Below are positions 24,589 through 37,977 of a DNA stretch of 64,000 nucleotides, one piece after another (positions within the stretch are counted from its first letter, which is position 1; every line of letters begins with the position of its first letter). The notes beneath the pieces were generated by a model that was not told the origin of the DNA, ran no database searches, and saw nothing but the letters and a program-made list of their open reading frames with translations. This DNA comes from Apostichopus japonicus (taxonomy: Eukaryota; Echinodermata; Holothuroidea; Aspidochirotida; Stichopodidae). Position numbers and translations under genes: made by a program. The stretch spans positions 1,679,001-1,743,000 of the forward strand of contig NC_092575.1 in assembly GCF_037975245.1 (NCBI RefSeq). Reading direction: 5' to 3'.

Positions 24589-27500
24589 TTCCAGTGAAAA
24601 CCTCTCCGAGTGGCGGTCTCTTTTGAACTCATTGACATTTTTCGACAAAATCAGGAAACAACATGAATATTCTGAAGGAAGCGAACCAAAGAACTTGTTT
24701 GCTATCGAGGATGGTAGAATTTTCCTTTGGGATGGGGAGTCACGTTTGCTGACGGCCAATCTTCACGATATTATAGCTACTGACACAACACTTGACGCCA
24801 ACGAATCTTTGTCGAACGTCACTCCTTTCAAGGTTCTCTTGCTTTACTAAGCCTAACTTTGTCTTAATCGGACTTCATTAACGTTACATTCCAAAGTTAA
24901 ACCGGTTAACTGATAAAATCTTAATTCATTGTATTGAAAAGGTCTAATTTGATAACAGACCTAACAGTTTTACCTAACTAGACATACTTATTACTTGTAC
25001 CTATTTGACGAAATTGTTAGCCTAGGGATAACACAAGACAACGTTCGGCCTAGGCCCTACTGTAGGTCCCAAGTTAAACAAAAGTGTATATATGGCGGAA
25101 TGGCACTGTAACTACCTTAGTTAAGCCAAGGTAACCAAATGGGTATAGTTGCAAGTGGTATCCAAGTCCTCCAAATTTTAGATGGGGAATTGATTGAAAG
25201 AAGAATATAATTTTCAATCCAAATATCACTTGATACAGACTGGTATGACGTCAAATATCATCTGTCAAAGTTACAAGAGGATGTATTACTGCATTTCTAA
25301 ATTTACATCTTTTCTTTATTAGGCTCACTGTACTGTTTGTGGTTTATGCATTCATCATATTTTATTTGCTATCATATATTATCCTATATTTTTTGTTTTC
25401 AGACTAGCATACAAGAACAGTCTCTTCTCTGTACAGATACTCCCTTTTTCAAAGTGGAACACATTTGTTTCAACTCTACTGGGCAGCAAGTTCTTCTGTG
25501 GGGTAGGAAAGGTGTCAGTGTTTTGCATTTGCCTCGAAAGCAGGGCAAACATGGAACATTTCAGGGAGGAAAAGCTAGAATAAACTGTAGGTAAGTAACA
25601 AGGAGGAATCGACCAAAGGTTGACGGGTGCTTCATGCTTCATTTGACCCCTCTACTCTAGCCACACCCCTTCCTTTCTTATTTATTATATTTGATAATGC
25701 TCAAATATAGTTTTGGTTGCAAAACTAAAAGTGTGTGAATGGCAGAAAAATTTGTATGTTGGACAAGAAATAAGCTTGAAAATTTAGCATTGTCTTTGAT
25801 GTTTTGTAAATATTACATCAGAATTACGGTCATAGTGTAGTAACTATATGGTAACTGCTGAGATTTATAGTCAATTTGTATTTTATATTTTTACCTCCCA
25901 CAGGACAGTACCAATTGCAGAGAGATTCTTCAGCACTAACCCGTCTATCCACCTTCTCCAGGTATCATGGCATCCAGGGAGCGAATCTGCCTCCCATGTT
26001 GTTCTCCTAACATCAGATAACACGATAAGGTATGAACAATTTCTGGTCATTTACAGTAGAACTCTACTAACAGAATGCATCAGTTTTTTTTTCAGTAAAC
26101 TGTAAATGTAAAGTTCATGTTTACACATACAGGTTGAACAAATAAGTAAGAAAGTTATAATATCAAATTATTCAGTTTTGCACAATGAATTTAATTTTTT
26201 ATAGGATGTTTGGTTTGAGGTCCTACTTAACCAAAGCATGTTTACATAACATGAAGTCATATGTGTCTTCTTCCAATCCCTCATATACCAACACCCCTAG
26301 CAACATAATGGATCAGTCCACTATCCTCTCACCTCCAACTGGTTTAGCATTTCATCATATATAGCAATTAATTACACCATCAAGGTCATACTCATAGGTT
26401 ATCTCTGTCTCTATACTGTGTACAAGCATCCTATTGTTTCTCGAATCACTTACATCTTAGCTACATAGCAGAGAGCACAATATATTTATTGCACCCCCAG
26501 CATTAAGCAGAGTTGTGCTCTTTCTATAACTTATCCGTTTCCATCAACTTGTTAAAAGTGTTGAAGAGAAAACAATTTCCAACATACCATAACCAAGATC
26601 AAAAATTCTTGATCATTTTGGTTTTGCTTTCTTTCCTCTCATTCTCTCCCGCCCCTTCCGGGTGGATATTCCCACTTCAAAATCACCATTATTATTATTA
26701 TCATAATTGAGACTAAAAAGTTTCATGCTAGCTCCCATTTCAAATACTACATATGTCACAAACAACATACATCTGCAGTGTCAACTCTGTTATATTTTAC
26801 AAACTTACAAGGTGCTGTAAAAGTACAAGGTCTTTAGTTACAGTAATACCTGAATGGAAATGTTGTAAGTTTTGATACAGTATAATAACAACCCTACCAC
26901 ATGCAGGTATTTGGTGTATCTTAAAGTTTCAAACGTAGTCATTTACTTTTATACAATGCATGCCATGATTTTAGACATATAAACCTATTAATATCTCCTG
27001 AACGTAACGGTTTCATCTATCCAAAGAAGTCTTTACCATAAATGCTCTTCTCTTTATTTCTCTCTTGATAGGATCTTTGATACCTCTTACAGTACCAAAG
27101 CATTGCAAGTGACAAAACTTGTCCAGGGCGGCCCTAGCTATTCCCTCTCTCCTTCCCACTCTACATTTGAGGTTGCTCTAGGTGACATAGCCATGGCTTT
27201 TGACTTTGGCATCCCCTGTGAAGCTTCTCCAAACAATTCGGATGAATTAATTTATCCTATTTACATCTTAAAAGGAAATGGGGATGTTTTCTTGCTGACA
27301 ACAAGTCTCACAAATAGAAGGTAAGTGATGTTCTTGTTTCGTATGAAGTTATAATATTAATCTGTGTCTTTCATGGTTGTAACCAAATGAATGTAAACAA
27401 ATGAACCAAACTATGAGTGAACTACCATTGATGCATTCTGATTATGCCTACAGTAAATTCATGATTCTTTTTAGGTTCTCTATAAACAAATAATTTGTTT

Positions 27501-30500
27501 AATCACAATTGTGCCAGAAAGACCCAGAAAGGGTCACATATGTTCACTCTCTATATGCTAGTTTTGCTGTCACCAAGGAAAGGGGGGATCGGGGATATTA
27601 CCACTACCCCCATTTGTATAAATAAGTAGAAATATTTCTTCCAAATAAATTACAGATGTCTATTTTATGTGACTGTTAATCTGTTATGGTTCCAGATTTC
27701 AGTAGTCTTTGAAGATGAGTAGTCATTATTTTTGAATATTTTGTTTTCCAATTGCACTTAAAATCATCTTTATCGCTAGATACCAGCAAACCAGACCTCA
27801 AGGTCCACTGGTGATGCATCCTCCTGCTGAAGACAACTACGGCCTTGATGCCTGCAGCATCTGCTGTCTCCATAGTAACCCACCTGTACTGGTGGTCGCG
27901 ACTTCCACCGGTCTGCTACATCACTGCGTACTCCTGAGTACTACTGACGATGAAGAGGCGTTAGTGAGTCAGATTTTTACTTTTGTTATGTTTTTTTTTT
28001 TTATTCATTCATGGAACGGTATGTGAGGGGATGTCCTATTCGTCCACTGACCCTCTTGAAGCCTATCTAGCTGCCATTACCACCATATAGATCCCTGCAT
28101 GGATTAGCACCAGAATACATGAGTAGCATGATCAGTCGGAAGACCACCACCTCTCTCCGATCCTCAAATCAGCTACTGCTCCATGTACCTAAGTGGAAGC
28201 TCAAGTCATTTGGTCAAAGATCGTTTTCTAATGCTGCTCCTACTCTTTGGAACTCACTTCCACTGCACATCAAGTCGGCACCCAACGTTAACAGACTCAA
28301 AAACAGACTCAAAACTTATCTATTTTTGACTGCCTTCCTTGAGCACTAGCGCCACTGAGCATTGGTTTCCTCTCGATATTGGTGCTATATAAATTTGCAT
28401 TTATTATTTTAGTATTATTATATTGATATATACAGGGGGGCTCTAAATAGGTGGTCCATGGGACATATCTAGCCTTTGACAGATTTCAAGAGCATCAAAC
28501 TAACTAATTTTGCACATTCTCCATTCCTTCCTTTAAGGGCAGTGAAAGTTTTCAAAGGACAACAGCTGTCAGTGTTTTTTCAGAAAAGACAAACGCCGGC
28601 TCGACGTTACCAAAACAGATGAAGCAGTCTTTGTTCGTTTACGAGAGTGTAGAGCTCTCCCTCACTCCAATCTTGTCGGAATGTGAAGATTTAGATTCAG
28701 ATGTCTCGTATCCGATCATGCTGTCTAAAGGTTTGCTTTCATGAAGGATGTTTTACTCTTCTTTTGCTTGCCTCTTGTGACATTTCATTTGCAAATAAAT
28801 GTTTGAAAGAGTGAAATAAAACAAAAAAAAAACAAGAAAGGAAATACTAGACAAAAAATAGAAGGTACAAGAAAGTTTATTGCACGAGACAAAGATATTG
28901 TAACTAATGCATGTTTCAAGCAGAAATGAGTGATAAAAAATGGCAGTTTTAGTATTGTAATCCTAGAATACTAGGTTTTCTTCACCAAACAAATACAGAT
29001 ATTTTGCATTTGTATTTCAATTTCAATACAGTTGATATTTTTTTATGTAGCATCCTGCTATGCTATACCAGATTAGTTTTGATGTTTTTTCACATTTTTT
29101 TTTATAGATCAACAGTCAGAACATTGCTACTACTGTTGCCATGGTGCTGGCTTACACTCTGTTTCCTTACCATGGCTAGAGAAGATGGAAAGATTTTGTG
29201 ATGTTGGTAAGAGATTTATGAAACTGATTAAAAAAAAAAAAAAAAAAAATTCTTGTGGTGGTAATTGCTCAATGTGAGTTTTGCTAAAGCCCTGAAAAGA
29301 TGGTAAAGGATTTGTACTATGGACCTTGACTCGTATAAACCCCAAATTTTATGATGCAAAAGTTGAAAATTATGTTGAGTTTCTAGTTTTAGTTTAGATA
29401 TAATAACATTTGTGATAAATATTTCACATGAATTATGGTGTATTGTTGAATTACTTCTGAGCTTGGGATGTGTTTCAACCTTGCAAATATCCTGATTATT
29501 CCTCAAATATGCCTGAAATGCAAAAATGAAAAAGAAATAAAAATTCTCAGCTGTTGTCAACAATTTGTCTTTCCTGTCATACTGCCCTTCCAAAGCGCTT
29601 GCTTACTCTTTTGACAACTGTGTAATTTCACCCTTCACAATGTCTCAAAAATGTCAGGGTACGAGGATCTCTAACCTATTAATTTGGAAATTTTGTAGCA
29701 ATGTAGATAAAAGTGATCAAAGCTTAAGGGTGGGAGTTGAGGAAGGTAGGAGGGGAGTGGAGGAGGGGAGTACTGATGCCTTTGCATGGAGAGCTCCCTT
29801 TCCCGTCCCCGTTACTCGTGCACCTAACCTGCACCAAGAAAACAAAAATGCTGATGACCTTTCATTGTATTTTTTTTTTACTCAGATGACAAAAACAAAG
29901 CGATTGATGATACAGAGGAAGCAGGAGTCTCGGAATTGCATCAGGATCAACCCTGTATAGTACAGCACCTCGTCTGCACCAAACCATCCGAATCCTGGTT
30001 AGTATTCTGGCATAATCACCTGACGGTTTGAACCAATTAATAAAAATGCTATCATATGCAAAAACAGATTAATTATTGCTTCCTTATACAATGACCTGTA
30101 TACCAATGATCTTTAGCCTTTCATTTCATTTTTTATAAATTTCAATTAAAAAAAACAGAAGGAAACAAACAAGGTGGAAAATAAGGAATCAAAAAAGTCC
30201 AAAAGATAATGTATGTCCATATTTGGTGAATTAATCCTTGTTAAACTGCTCTCATTTTGCCTGTTTGCCTTAGAAGGATGAAAATGCCCCGTAAACTTCT
30301 TCACGTTCACCAGAACATAATGTAATTGAATGAGTTATTCCTCACAGGTTTGTAATCCTTACAGTCGGACTTTGTGATTACGTAGTTTATTTTCTTTCTT
30401 CACCGTCGAAACAATGCTCATGTGAAGACGGAGTTGTCCTCCCCCCCCTCCCACCCAAAGAGATGGACTTTATTATCAACTATTTTATCCAATGTGTTGT

Positions 30501-33500
30501 TGATTTCATGATTGTCACTAACACAAAAAAAGCGATGGTAAACTGTAGTAGTGTGATACTGATTGCATGGATGGAACAACATCAATGATGGGTTATATTG
30601 GACAGTGTGATTTCTTCTGCTTTGCTATTTTTAATCTGCCGCAATGAAGGCAAATGTGAAACTGTCTTGATAATATTACTTTCACCCCAAAAAAGGAAGA
30701 TAAAAAGGAGGGAAAATGACCGATACAGTCTCCCCTTTTCAGGGCTACAATAAATCATCTTTTTAGGCAAAACTAACAAGATTTGTGCTTAACTTTGTAT
30801 GTATCAATTTTCTTTCTTACTATATGAACGCCTCGCAGACAATATTACTTATTGTGCATAAATTAATTCTTTCACCCCTCAGTATTACAATGTCTTTTTT
30901 TACACTTTTGTCCAAACAGCCCTCCAGCTCCAGTCTTAGGATTAGCTTCGGTGGTGGATCCCCTCTTGGGAAATATGATCCTCTGTCTCTCAGGGGATGG
31001 GGAATGCTTTGTCAAACCTTTAATGTGAGTTAGAATATTAGAAGTTTTATAGCAAAGAAGAGAGAAAAAAAAAAAAATTGGTACTACATCGAATGAAATA
31101 TACATTTTACATTATTATATACAGAAGTACAAGTTAGCTTCCATCTGCTACACATTGTATATTTAATTCTGTTTTTCTTTGCTTTATATCTAATTCAACA
31201 TTTGTAGATTAAAACAACATATTTTCTTGAAATTTGTAAATGCCTTACTCACTGTATAGTCTGCAATGGTGACTGTTTAAGTGATGGGGCTATTTCGAAT
31301 TAGACAGAAACTACGATTGGTTATATCCTGAAAGTAATCAAAACTCCCAGGTTTTGTAGCGTGTTCTATTAAAAACACTTGTCTATTTTAAGGTAAAACC
31401 TTTATATTAAAATCCACAATTTTAGTGTCTTGATTATCAAACTATTCAACTTATTTTGTGCTTCCATTTTTTTCTTGATTGAATCTAACATATTTCATTG
31501 CTTGCCCTGCTCCTCCCCACACCTGTCCCCACCCCAGTAGAGTTTTACCAATACCACGATATCTCCAAAATTTTACATGTCAATGTTGAAATGGATTTCT
31601 TCTAGGTCTGAATCTGAAAGATCTACAACCAGCCTTTTGTCCGAGGAACCAAGTGATGAGGTCATCTCACCGCTTCGTCAGCTGATGAGGAAGCCATTCC
31701 AGCAGCAGATAAGAGAAATACTCCAGAGGGACATCTCTAATCCGATCTTAAAGTTAGTTATATTCATATAAATTGGTTACTTTGCAGGCTGTAATCTAAT
31801 GCAAGCAATTCAGTTACATTCAGTGCTGGTTTATGCTTTAATGGATCCCATTGGTCAATCAATCCATTCTTGGTACAAACTGGGGAGTAGTTTAGTCACT
31901 TTTCCACGTTGGTTTCTGGTCACTCGGCATGATTGGCCCTGCGATCCATTCTCATGTAGTTATCGGGAGCGAATTTGTCATGTTCAGCACGGGTTGGTAT
32001 CGGTTTCGTCATCCATGATTGTCGTTCGTTCGTTCATTCATAGTCACCTGTAATTAATTGTGTTTTTCAACATTTTTATGACATTTTCATCAGAACAAGA
32101 AGATGAGTAAATAGTAAGTAAGTTGATGCAAGTAAGAAATAAAAGTATGATGAGTGGTTTCTTTAGCATATCCAATGTATATATTTAATAATTAATCGCA
32201 GAACTAGTGCAAAAACCGAGTTACCACTGGAAGAATCATTCAAGCTGCTTCAACGAGCTACTCGAATCCTGCGAGAGGAGTATATCATGAAACAAGATCA
32301 AGCAAGAGAGGAAACTGAAAAGAGGTGAGATGCTTGACATTTTGACTTGATCTTTAAAAATGAAATACTTTTTTGGCAATCATATTGAAAGGTCTCCAAA
32401 GCCCTACTTGATGTTTGCTGGTAAGTTGGCATGTCTTATATATTAACATTAACTGATAATGAATGCATAATCAATTCATGCATAAATTTTCCCATAGCGT
32501 GACATCACACCTCAGTCAAAATTGTGACATGCAAGAAATCCCGGCTGTTGTCCTGTAAAAAAAGTAAAATGAAGGAAGGACAAAGCCACGGTTGAGCTGT
32601 AACCACAAACCAGTTCATGTTTGTGATTTTGTCGTTCTGGAAATCCCTAGGCCTAGCATAAAATTACATCCAAGGTTAAGGTTCTCAAGGCAAAAGCTGT
32701 TAAATGTATCCATTTTAGGAATGTAGACTGATTAAATATAGACTATAAATTTCACCTTTTTGATTTTCTTGGGTTTAAAAAACTCTTCAAACAGAACAAT
32801 AGACTACTTATGTGGATCTGAAAGGCCAGTGTGGTAGGATTGCAAACAGTTCATATAATTCTAGTACAGTAAAACTGGCTGCTATCTTACAAGGATTGAA
32901 AGGCAAAAGCTGTTAAATGTGTCCGTTTTAGGAATGTAGACTGATTAAAGAATGCCTATAAAATATCAGGATTGAAAAGGCAAATAGGGTCAAATACTTC
33001 TCTTTCTTTCCTTCAAAGGGTGAAGATACTGGTACAGCAGAAGGAACAGCAGCAGGTGGATCTGCACGAGTGTCAAGCGATGGAAGGCCTGATCCGAGAA
33101 CAGTTCAGCGAGCTAGCGGAGAGGTATGAGGACGCCCAGGACAAACAGGAAGAACTGATCCAGAGGGTTGGAAAGGTTTTACATACTCTCCAGAATCAAT
33201 TACCGATACTATCAGAGGCAGAACAAGGGATGAAGACAGAATTGACGGGGATAGAAGCAAAATTAGGTAACCTGGAGACAGCGCTGAGTCAGGTGAGTGA
33301 AGTGGTCCGGTAGGATGACTCCTGGCGTGACTGGTAAAGGGCACTGGCATGAACTGCATAGTGCAGGGGTTGCCACTGGGCGGTCCTACGGGCCAAATCC
33401 GACCTGCGAAAAGAATTGTACCCGAGACTTGGGTATCTGGACCCGTTTGGCATCATTTCGGAATCTACCACCCCCACCCCTTCCCTTAACCTTCTGACCC

Positions 33501-34599
33501 ACCCACCTCCTCTCCACACCCCCCACACTCAACCAATGTCGAATTTTTTCCTACCTAAAAAGATGAACTAAACCATGACGGCAAGAGTTCTAATGATGAA
33601 ATTAAATCGGTGTAGTTGTTTTTGAATATCTCTTGTATTTGTGTATTGTTTTAGAACTTGAGTCAATGTATCCCCATTAAGGATACAGACTTGCTATTTG
33701 CATTTAAATATAAAAGATATACAAATAACATTCTATTTCAATTGATAATTCACCATCGTACAGGTCAGAAAGAAGTTTGGCTACCGTAAAGACGTCAGCG
33801 AGGTGAAGACTCCAACTTCTACGCAGGGGCTCAGCCAATCACAGCAAACACAAGTGAAAACCTTGTTGAAAGAAGAGTGAGTCTATACTAGTAATTCATT
33901 GCATTTGAACATCTCCTCAGTGTGCCACATGCATCAAAGCAGCCTGTAAAATAGGAAACATTTTAATATTAATGCAAATGTTCTATTTTCATAATAATTA
34001 TTTGCATATTGGAAAATCTGACATGCTCAATTGCACCTACACTCCTACAGAAATGTTTCAAGAAAATGAATGTAAAAACCTGTCGAAACCTCATTCTGTA
34101 GTGGTAGGCCTTTTATTCTTGATCTTTTGTCACGATTATTTGAAAAACCTCTTGGTACCGTTCTGTTAAGTACATAGCTGGAAGAACCAGCAGATGTGGT
34201 GCAGCACTTTATAGATGTACTTTATATTGTCTCAACATATGGTACACACTATTAAAAAGACTTAGTTTTTAATGCATGAATCAACCCATCGTCTTGGTGT
34301 TTAAACATGTTTATGACAGAGGTACATAGCCAAACTTACCTTTTTATATAAGAATTGGGACAGATTTGGGTGTTGCAAAAGAGCCAAGGAAAAAGGTATC
34401 AACATTTAGTGATTGAATGACAAATTTAAACGTGCTTGTTTTTTCTTCAAAGAGTTACATCTAATATGCACAGAAAATTGACCTTGGTGCCTTTCAATGC
34501 TTAACCAATTCCACTCTCTTTCTACTTCTTTGCAGAAATGAAAAGATTTCCGATTTAATTGCAGAGGTCAGGAATCTCACGACTGTGGTCGCAGTGTGA
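24581..34599 (+). CDS. NUP88: Nuclear pore complex protein Nup88
   Basis: Fourteen exons: 24581-24832, 25403-25590, 25904-26029, 27072-27320, 27780-27963, 28538-28730, 29108-29206, 29886-29997, 30920-31024, 31606-31752, 32202-32324, 33019-33292, 33764-33876 and 34536-34599. They total 2229 nt, or 742 aa (human 741), and all junctions are GT/AG and in phase. The N-terminal two-thirds is the beta-propeller: FLWDGE in exon 1, VAERFF-like IAERFFST and [11 protein letters not shown] in exon 3, MAFDFG in exon 4, [13 protein letters not shown] in exon 5. The C-terminal third is a coiled coil ([14 protein letters not shown] in exon 11; exon 12 rich in Q/E/K). Nup88 partners Nup214 and Nup62 on the cytoplasmic face of the pore and helps mRNA and protein export; that role is family knowledge. 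Introns carry a LINE tail, a hAT-like fragment and a local duplication. It is divergent to CUX1 and convergent with AIP. Confidence 0.97.
28030..28420 (+). mobile_element. 3' fragment of an L2/CR1-type LINE retrotransposon in a NUP88 intron
   Basis: A 76-codon frame at 28119-28349 contains [20 protein letters not shown] and ends KNRLKTYLF, the signature C-terminal tail of L2/CR1-clade reverse-transcriptase proteins. Upstream, [11 protein letters not shown] continues the same protein. Downstream, GGTGCTATATAAAT resembles the 3' tail common to L2 elements. Only the tail is present, as expected of 5'-truncated insertion. It lies in the intron between NUP88 exons 5 and 6, in the same orientation. 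Confidence 0.8.
29230..29249 (+). repeat. Poly(A) run in a NUP88 intron
   Basis: About 20 consecutive A just after the exon 7 donor. It may be a retroelement tail or a simple homopolymer; no element could be defined next to it. Confidence 0.7.
32687..32948. repeat. Local direct duplication in NUP88 intron 11
   Basis: AAGGCAAAAGCTGTTAAATG at 32687 is repeated at 32900. The following GTAGACTGATTAAA stretch is also repeated, giving about 49 bp with two changed bases and an offset of 213 bp. Confidence 0.8.
33363..33480 (+). mobile_element. Fragment of a hAT (Charlie-like) miniature transposon in NUP88 intron 12
   Basis: Begins CAGGGGTTGCCACTGGGCGG and continues with CGGGCCAAATCCGACCTGCG, the stereotyped left end of many animal nonautonomous hAT elements (CAGGGGT...GCGGGCC...). 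No matching inverted right end or 8-bp duplication was found, so it is a truncated or decayed copy. Confidence 0.55.
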
Positions 34600-37500
34600 T
34601 GTATGCATATGTGGTGACGCTGAGGGACCAGTCTGATAGCTATAGTTTGACTTGGTGAAGCTTCTCAAAAGCCATGACATGTTTTTAGGTGATTCGCAGG
34701 AAGAATTTGCCTTTTGCCAAACTTGAAGAACTCATGTGATTTGTTTCTCGTGCAAAGATCATATTCAGCGTATTTTGATGTTGCAAACAAGTCTGATATA
34801 GACTGAAATAAGCAGTAATATTTGTTTGGCTCTTTCAACACATATCTTCTTTCCAAGCCAGGGTTCGATTTCTGATACGGTTTTGTGTATGTAAAGCCGT
34901 GTCGTGAGTTGACGTCGACACAAAACTGGTGGTATCATACAGACTACCCAAATGAAAGATAACGTTCCTCAAAATGCAATCTGTTATTATCATTATAAAG
35001 CAACTGGAAAAACATATCAGTTGTTTGGGCAACTGAAAAGGGATATACCAGTTGCTGTAGTTGATGGCTTAATACAAATGCTGGTAATTTTCTGCATCTT
35101 CAGGTCAAACCCACCTCCTGATCTTCATAATATATTTTATTGCAAAGATGTGTCAATTTTATGTTATTTTGTCAATCACCTGGCAAATAGGCTGAAAATG
35201 TTTTGTTTTTTATAATATTAAACTCTGACATTATACAGAAATGTCGCATTTGAATGAATTTCTGAAGAACATTTAAAGCTAAGCCAACATTCTAAATGTA
35301 TCAGGCTTCAAGAATAAATCAACGAGAATATTGTAATAGGCAAGTAAAGCTTTTGAGTAACATTTGCCATTATGACATCACAGACCAGCTAATGTGATCC
35401 ATTCCTGAGAAGAATTGAGGGTTTAGCCTGCCAAAATAGATTACATTCAAACATATCTTGCGTTAGGAATGAGATATTGAGGCGGGGTCTTCAGCTAACA
35501 GTGTGATATATTTTTCTCGTCCCATTGCCTGCTACTGAAATATACCTTTAAACGAGTGTCTAAGAGACCGACAGAAAGATAACAAATTTGGTTAACGTGA
35601 TTATCTACTTTTAAACTTTATCTTGGTTTATCTTAGTGCACTCTGCATAAACCAATAATGGTATAGTAAATGAATCACACACATCTGCTTAAATGGCAGA
35701 GTTGTATGATGTCAAAGTTGTTTATTCATGATCAAGTCCAGTTGTAACAAGTTATCTTCTGCTTCATGGCACTAACTTGAGTCACTGCGTTATTTGTACA
35801 GCACAAGCTATGAAAAATTTTCCCAAAAGGTGCAGAGATGAATTTTGTTATATACATTCAACAAAACTTTGAGTTGCCAGAACACTGTGTAAATATATTT
35901 CATGCACCTTCATGTATGTGACAGTGCTTTGGGATCCATAAATTGCATGGTATTAAAACTATCTTGGATGTAGTAAACAGGACTGTTTACAATAATCAAT
36001 TATGGTAAAATGATAATGTAGTTGTGACTAAATTATGCTAATTAGATAGCTTCCAGTCTGGCTCCTGTGTAGAGCATGAAATACTTCACTGGCTAACACC
36101 AACTTAAAAGTTAATCATGCTTTGCTTAGAAGGCATAACTAACAGACATTTATCTTCTTTAGTTTTGCCCTACAAAGAAGAGATATCATGAAGTAATTTG
36201 AGGGTGATTTGATCAACTCCAAGAGGCATGATTAGGGGTAGTACTACAGTGTTACCAGTGTATGAAAGTACCTTGTTAAGATCATGTGATATTAAAGTTC
36301 AAAAATAAGAATGGTGGGAAAACTCATTTGAAGGAAAGATGGATAAATTACCACTTTAGGTCCAAGTATATTTTGGTTTAAGGGAGCACTTCTGACCCTG
36401 CTCTCCAATGTTCTAAGATGCTTTCTGCACCTTACCAGTGAGATGCTGTAATAGTAAATTAAGGTCACTTACAATCTATTTTATGTTGAGGACGGAGGGG
36501 AGGGGAAGGGGAGGGGAGGAGAGAAAGATGGGGAGATCTTTTTTGTGTAAAGACTCAATGTACACCAAAACCATCAATTCAATGGAACAAATATTTTTAC
36601 TTCCCGTTTTGTTTTTCTTTTGAAGCATTTCAAAGCAAATTAAATTTCAGATTGTTTTGTGTTATTGTTATGACAGAATACAAAACAATTCTTCATTCTT
36701 GGTAACACTTTGACTGGGATGATTTGTTACTATAATGAAAAGCAGACATAAGCGAATGTGATAGAAATAAAAACCATTTTTTGTACACAATTCAAATTTT
36801 ATGTTCTTTTGTTATGATTTTCTTTCTTCAATCTCCACTGTGAATACATATTGTACATCAAGGATAAACTGACAGTAACAGCTCTTACACATAAATAAAT
36901 TTTAAAAAAATCAGCAGCTTGGTTGGACTAAAACAGAATGATAATTTGTTTCACCAAAGCCTGCCCCACGCTGCATGACTGATAATGACCAAACTCAATG
37001 CGACTGATTAGGCCTAGTTTATGATGGTCATGAAGACCCCAATTAGTCTTGCAACTGACAGTATTTTCCCACCCCCTCCCGGACACAGAACGACTGATAT
37101 AAAGTGCACACAAGGACTGTTTTCTGTTAATGCCCGGTGCTTGTTTAGGTCACATGTAAAATTACTTTTCGTTGATTGTTTACATGATTTAAAACTGGGC
37201 AGGTTTAAAACTTGATAGAAAAAAATCCTGGTTTCTCAATTTTAATGATTTAGTCCAACCAACTGCTTGAAAATCTAAATACTACATTAATTTTGACCAC
37301 AAAAACTAAAGCTACAATACCACTTTTTGAAGCCAAAGACAAGTATACACTAAAATACAAACTTTTCAAAAATGCAATATTATTCTTAAAATGAATTGGC
37401 AAGTACTTAGCTAAATATATACAGTTGATATCAATGAACTGAATTCCTATATCAGCTACTTTAAATCTTTTGCCTGCTTTATAAATAACTTCTAGCACCA

Positions 37501-37977
37501 ATTTCTCAAGGGCATCCATCAACTTTATCTAAAAAAACAAGCTTTCATGAACTACTTTTCAATTAAATAGAACATGTCCTATTTCTCTAAATAAAACAAT
37601 CAGTTTTATGTCTTTATCGGATGTTGCCTTTTGCTGTCATTGAACATTGTGTGGGAACATCAACTGACTCTATCCAGCACATTAATTCAATTTTAATTGC
37701 CATATAAGCTGCAACTTTCATCCTTTTCATTACTTCAAGGAAGCATTTTATTTCCAAATATTTGGATAGTTGTTGTATTTTGTTTTTAAACAACAACTTT
37801 TTCAGATTTCCCTGTTGCTACGTCAATTGACAAACCTCAACATCTGACAAAGTTGATATAATTTAAGAAGTCCTGTTTGTGCAACGAGATATGAACATTA
37901 TGTGGCATAATTTTCTTAAAATCCAGCCCCTTTTAATAGCCATTCTTTCAATTTTTATGCTCTGTCAATGAGTAAAA
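34600..37977. other. Convergent 3' region of NUP88 and AIP
   Basis: No exon or conserved protein is seen. It should contain both 3' UTRs. AATAAA at 36766-36771 is a candidate NUP88 polyadenylation signal, though it is 2.2 kb from the stop. A purine-rich G/A stretch lies at 36492-36535. Confidence 0.5.

Noticed and set aside
26205-26225. Acceptor-like TTTTATAG before GATGTTTGG as an extra NUP88 exon
   Set aside because: Exon 3 joins exon 4 (27072) in phase with family-like sequence; the extra piece adds nothing similar to NUP88.
30347-30560. Open frame after an AG at 30347 in the NUP88 phase, as a possible exon 9
   Set aside because: Its translation does not resemble NUP88, whereas 30920-31024 fits the family (PAPVLG...[18 protein letters not shown]) in the same phase.
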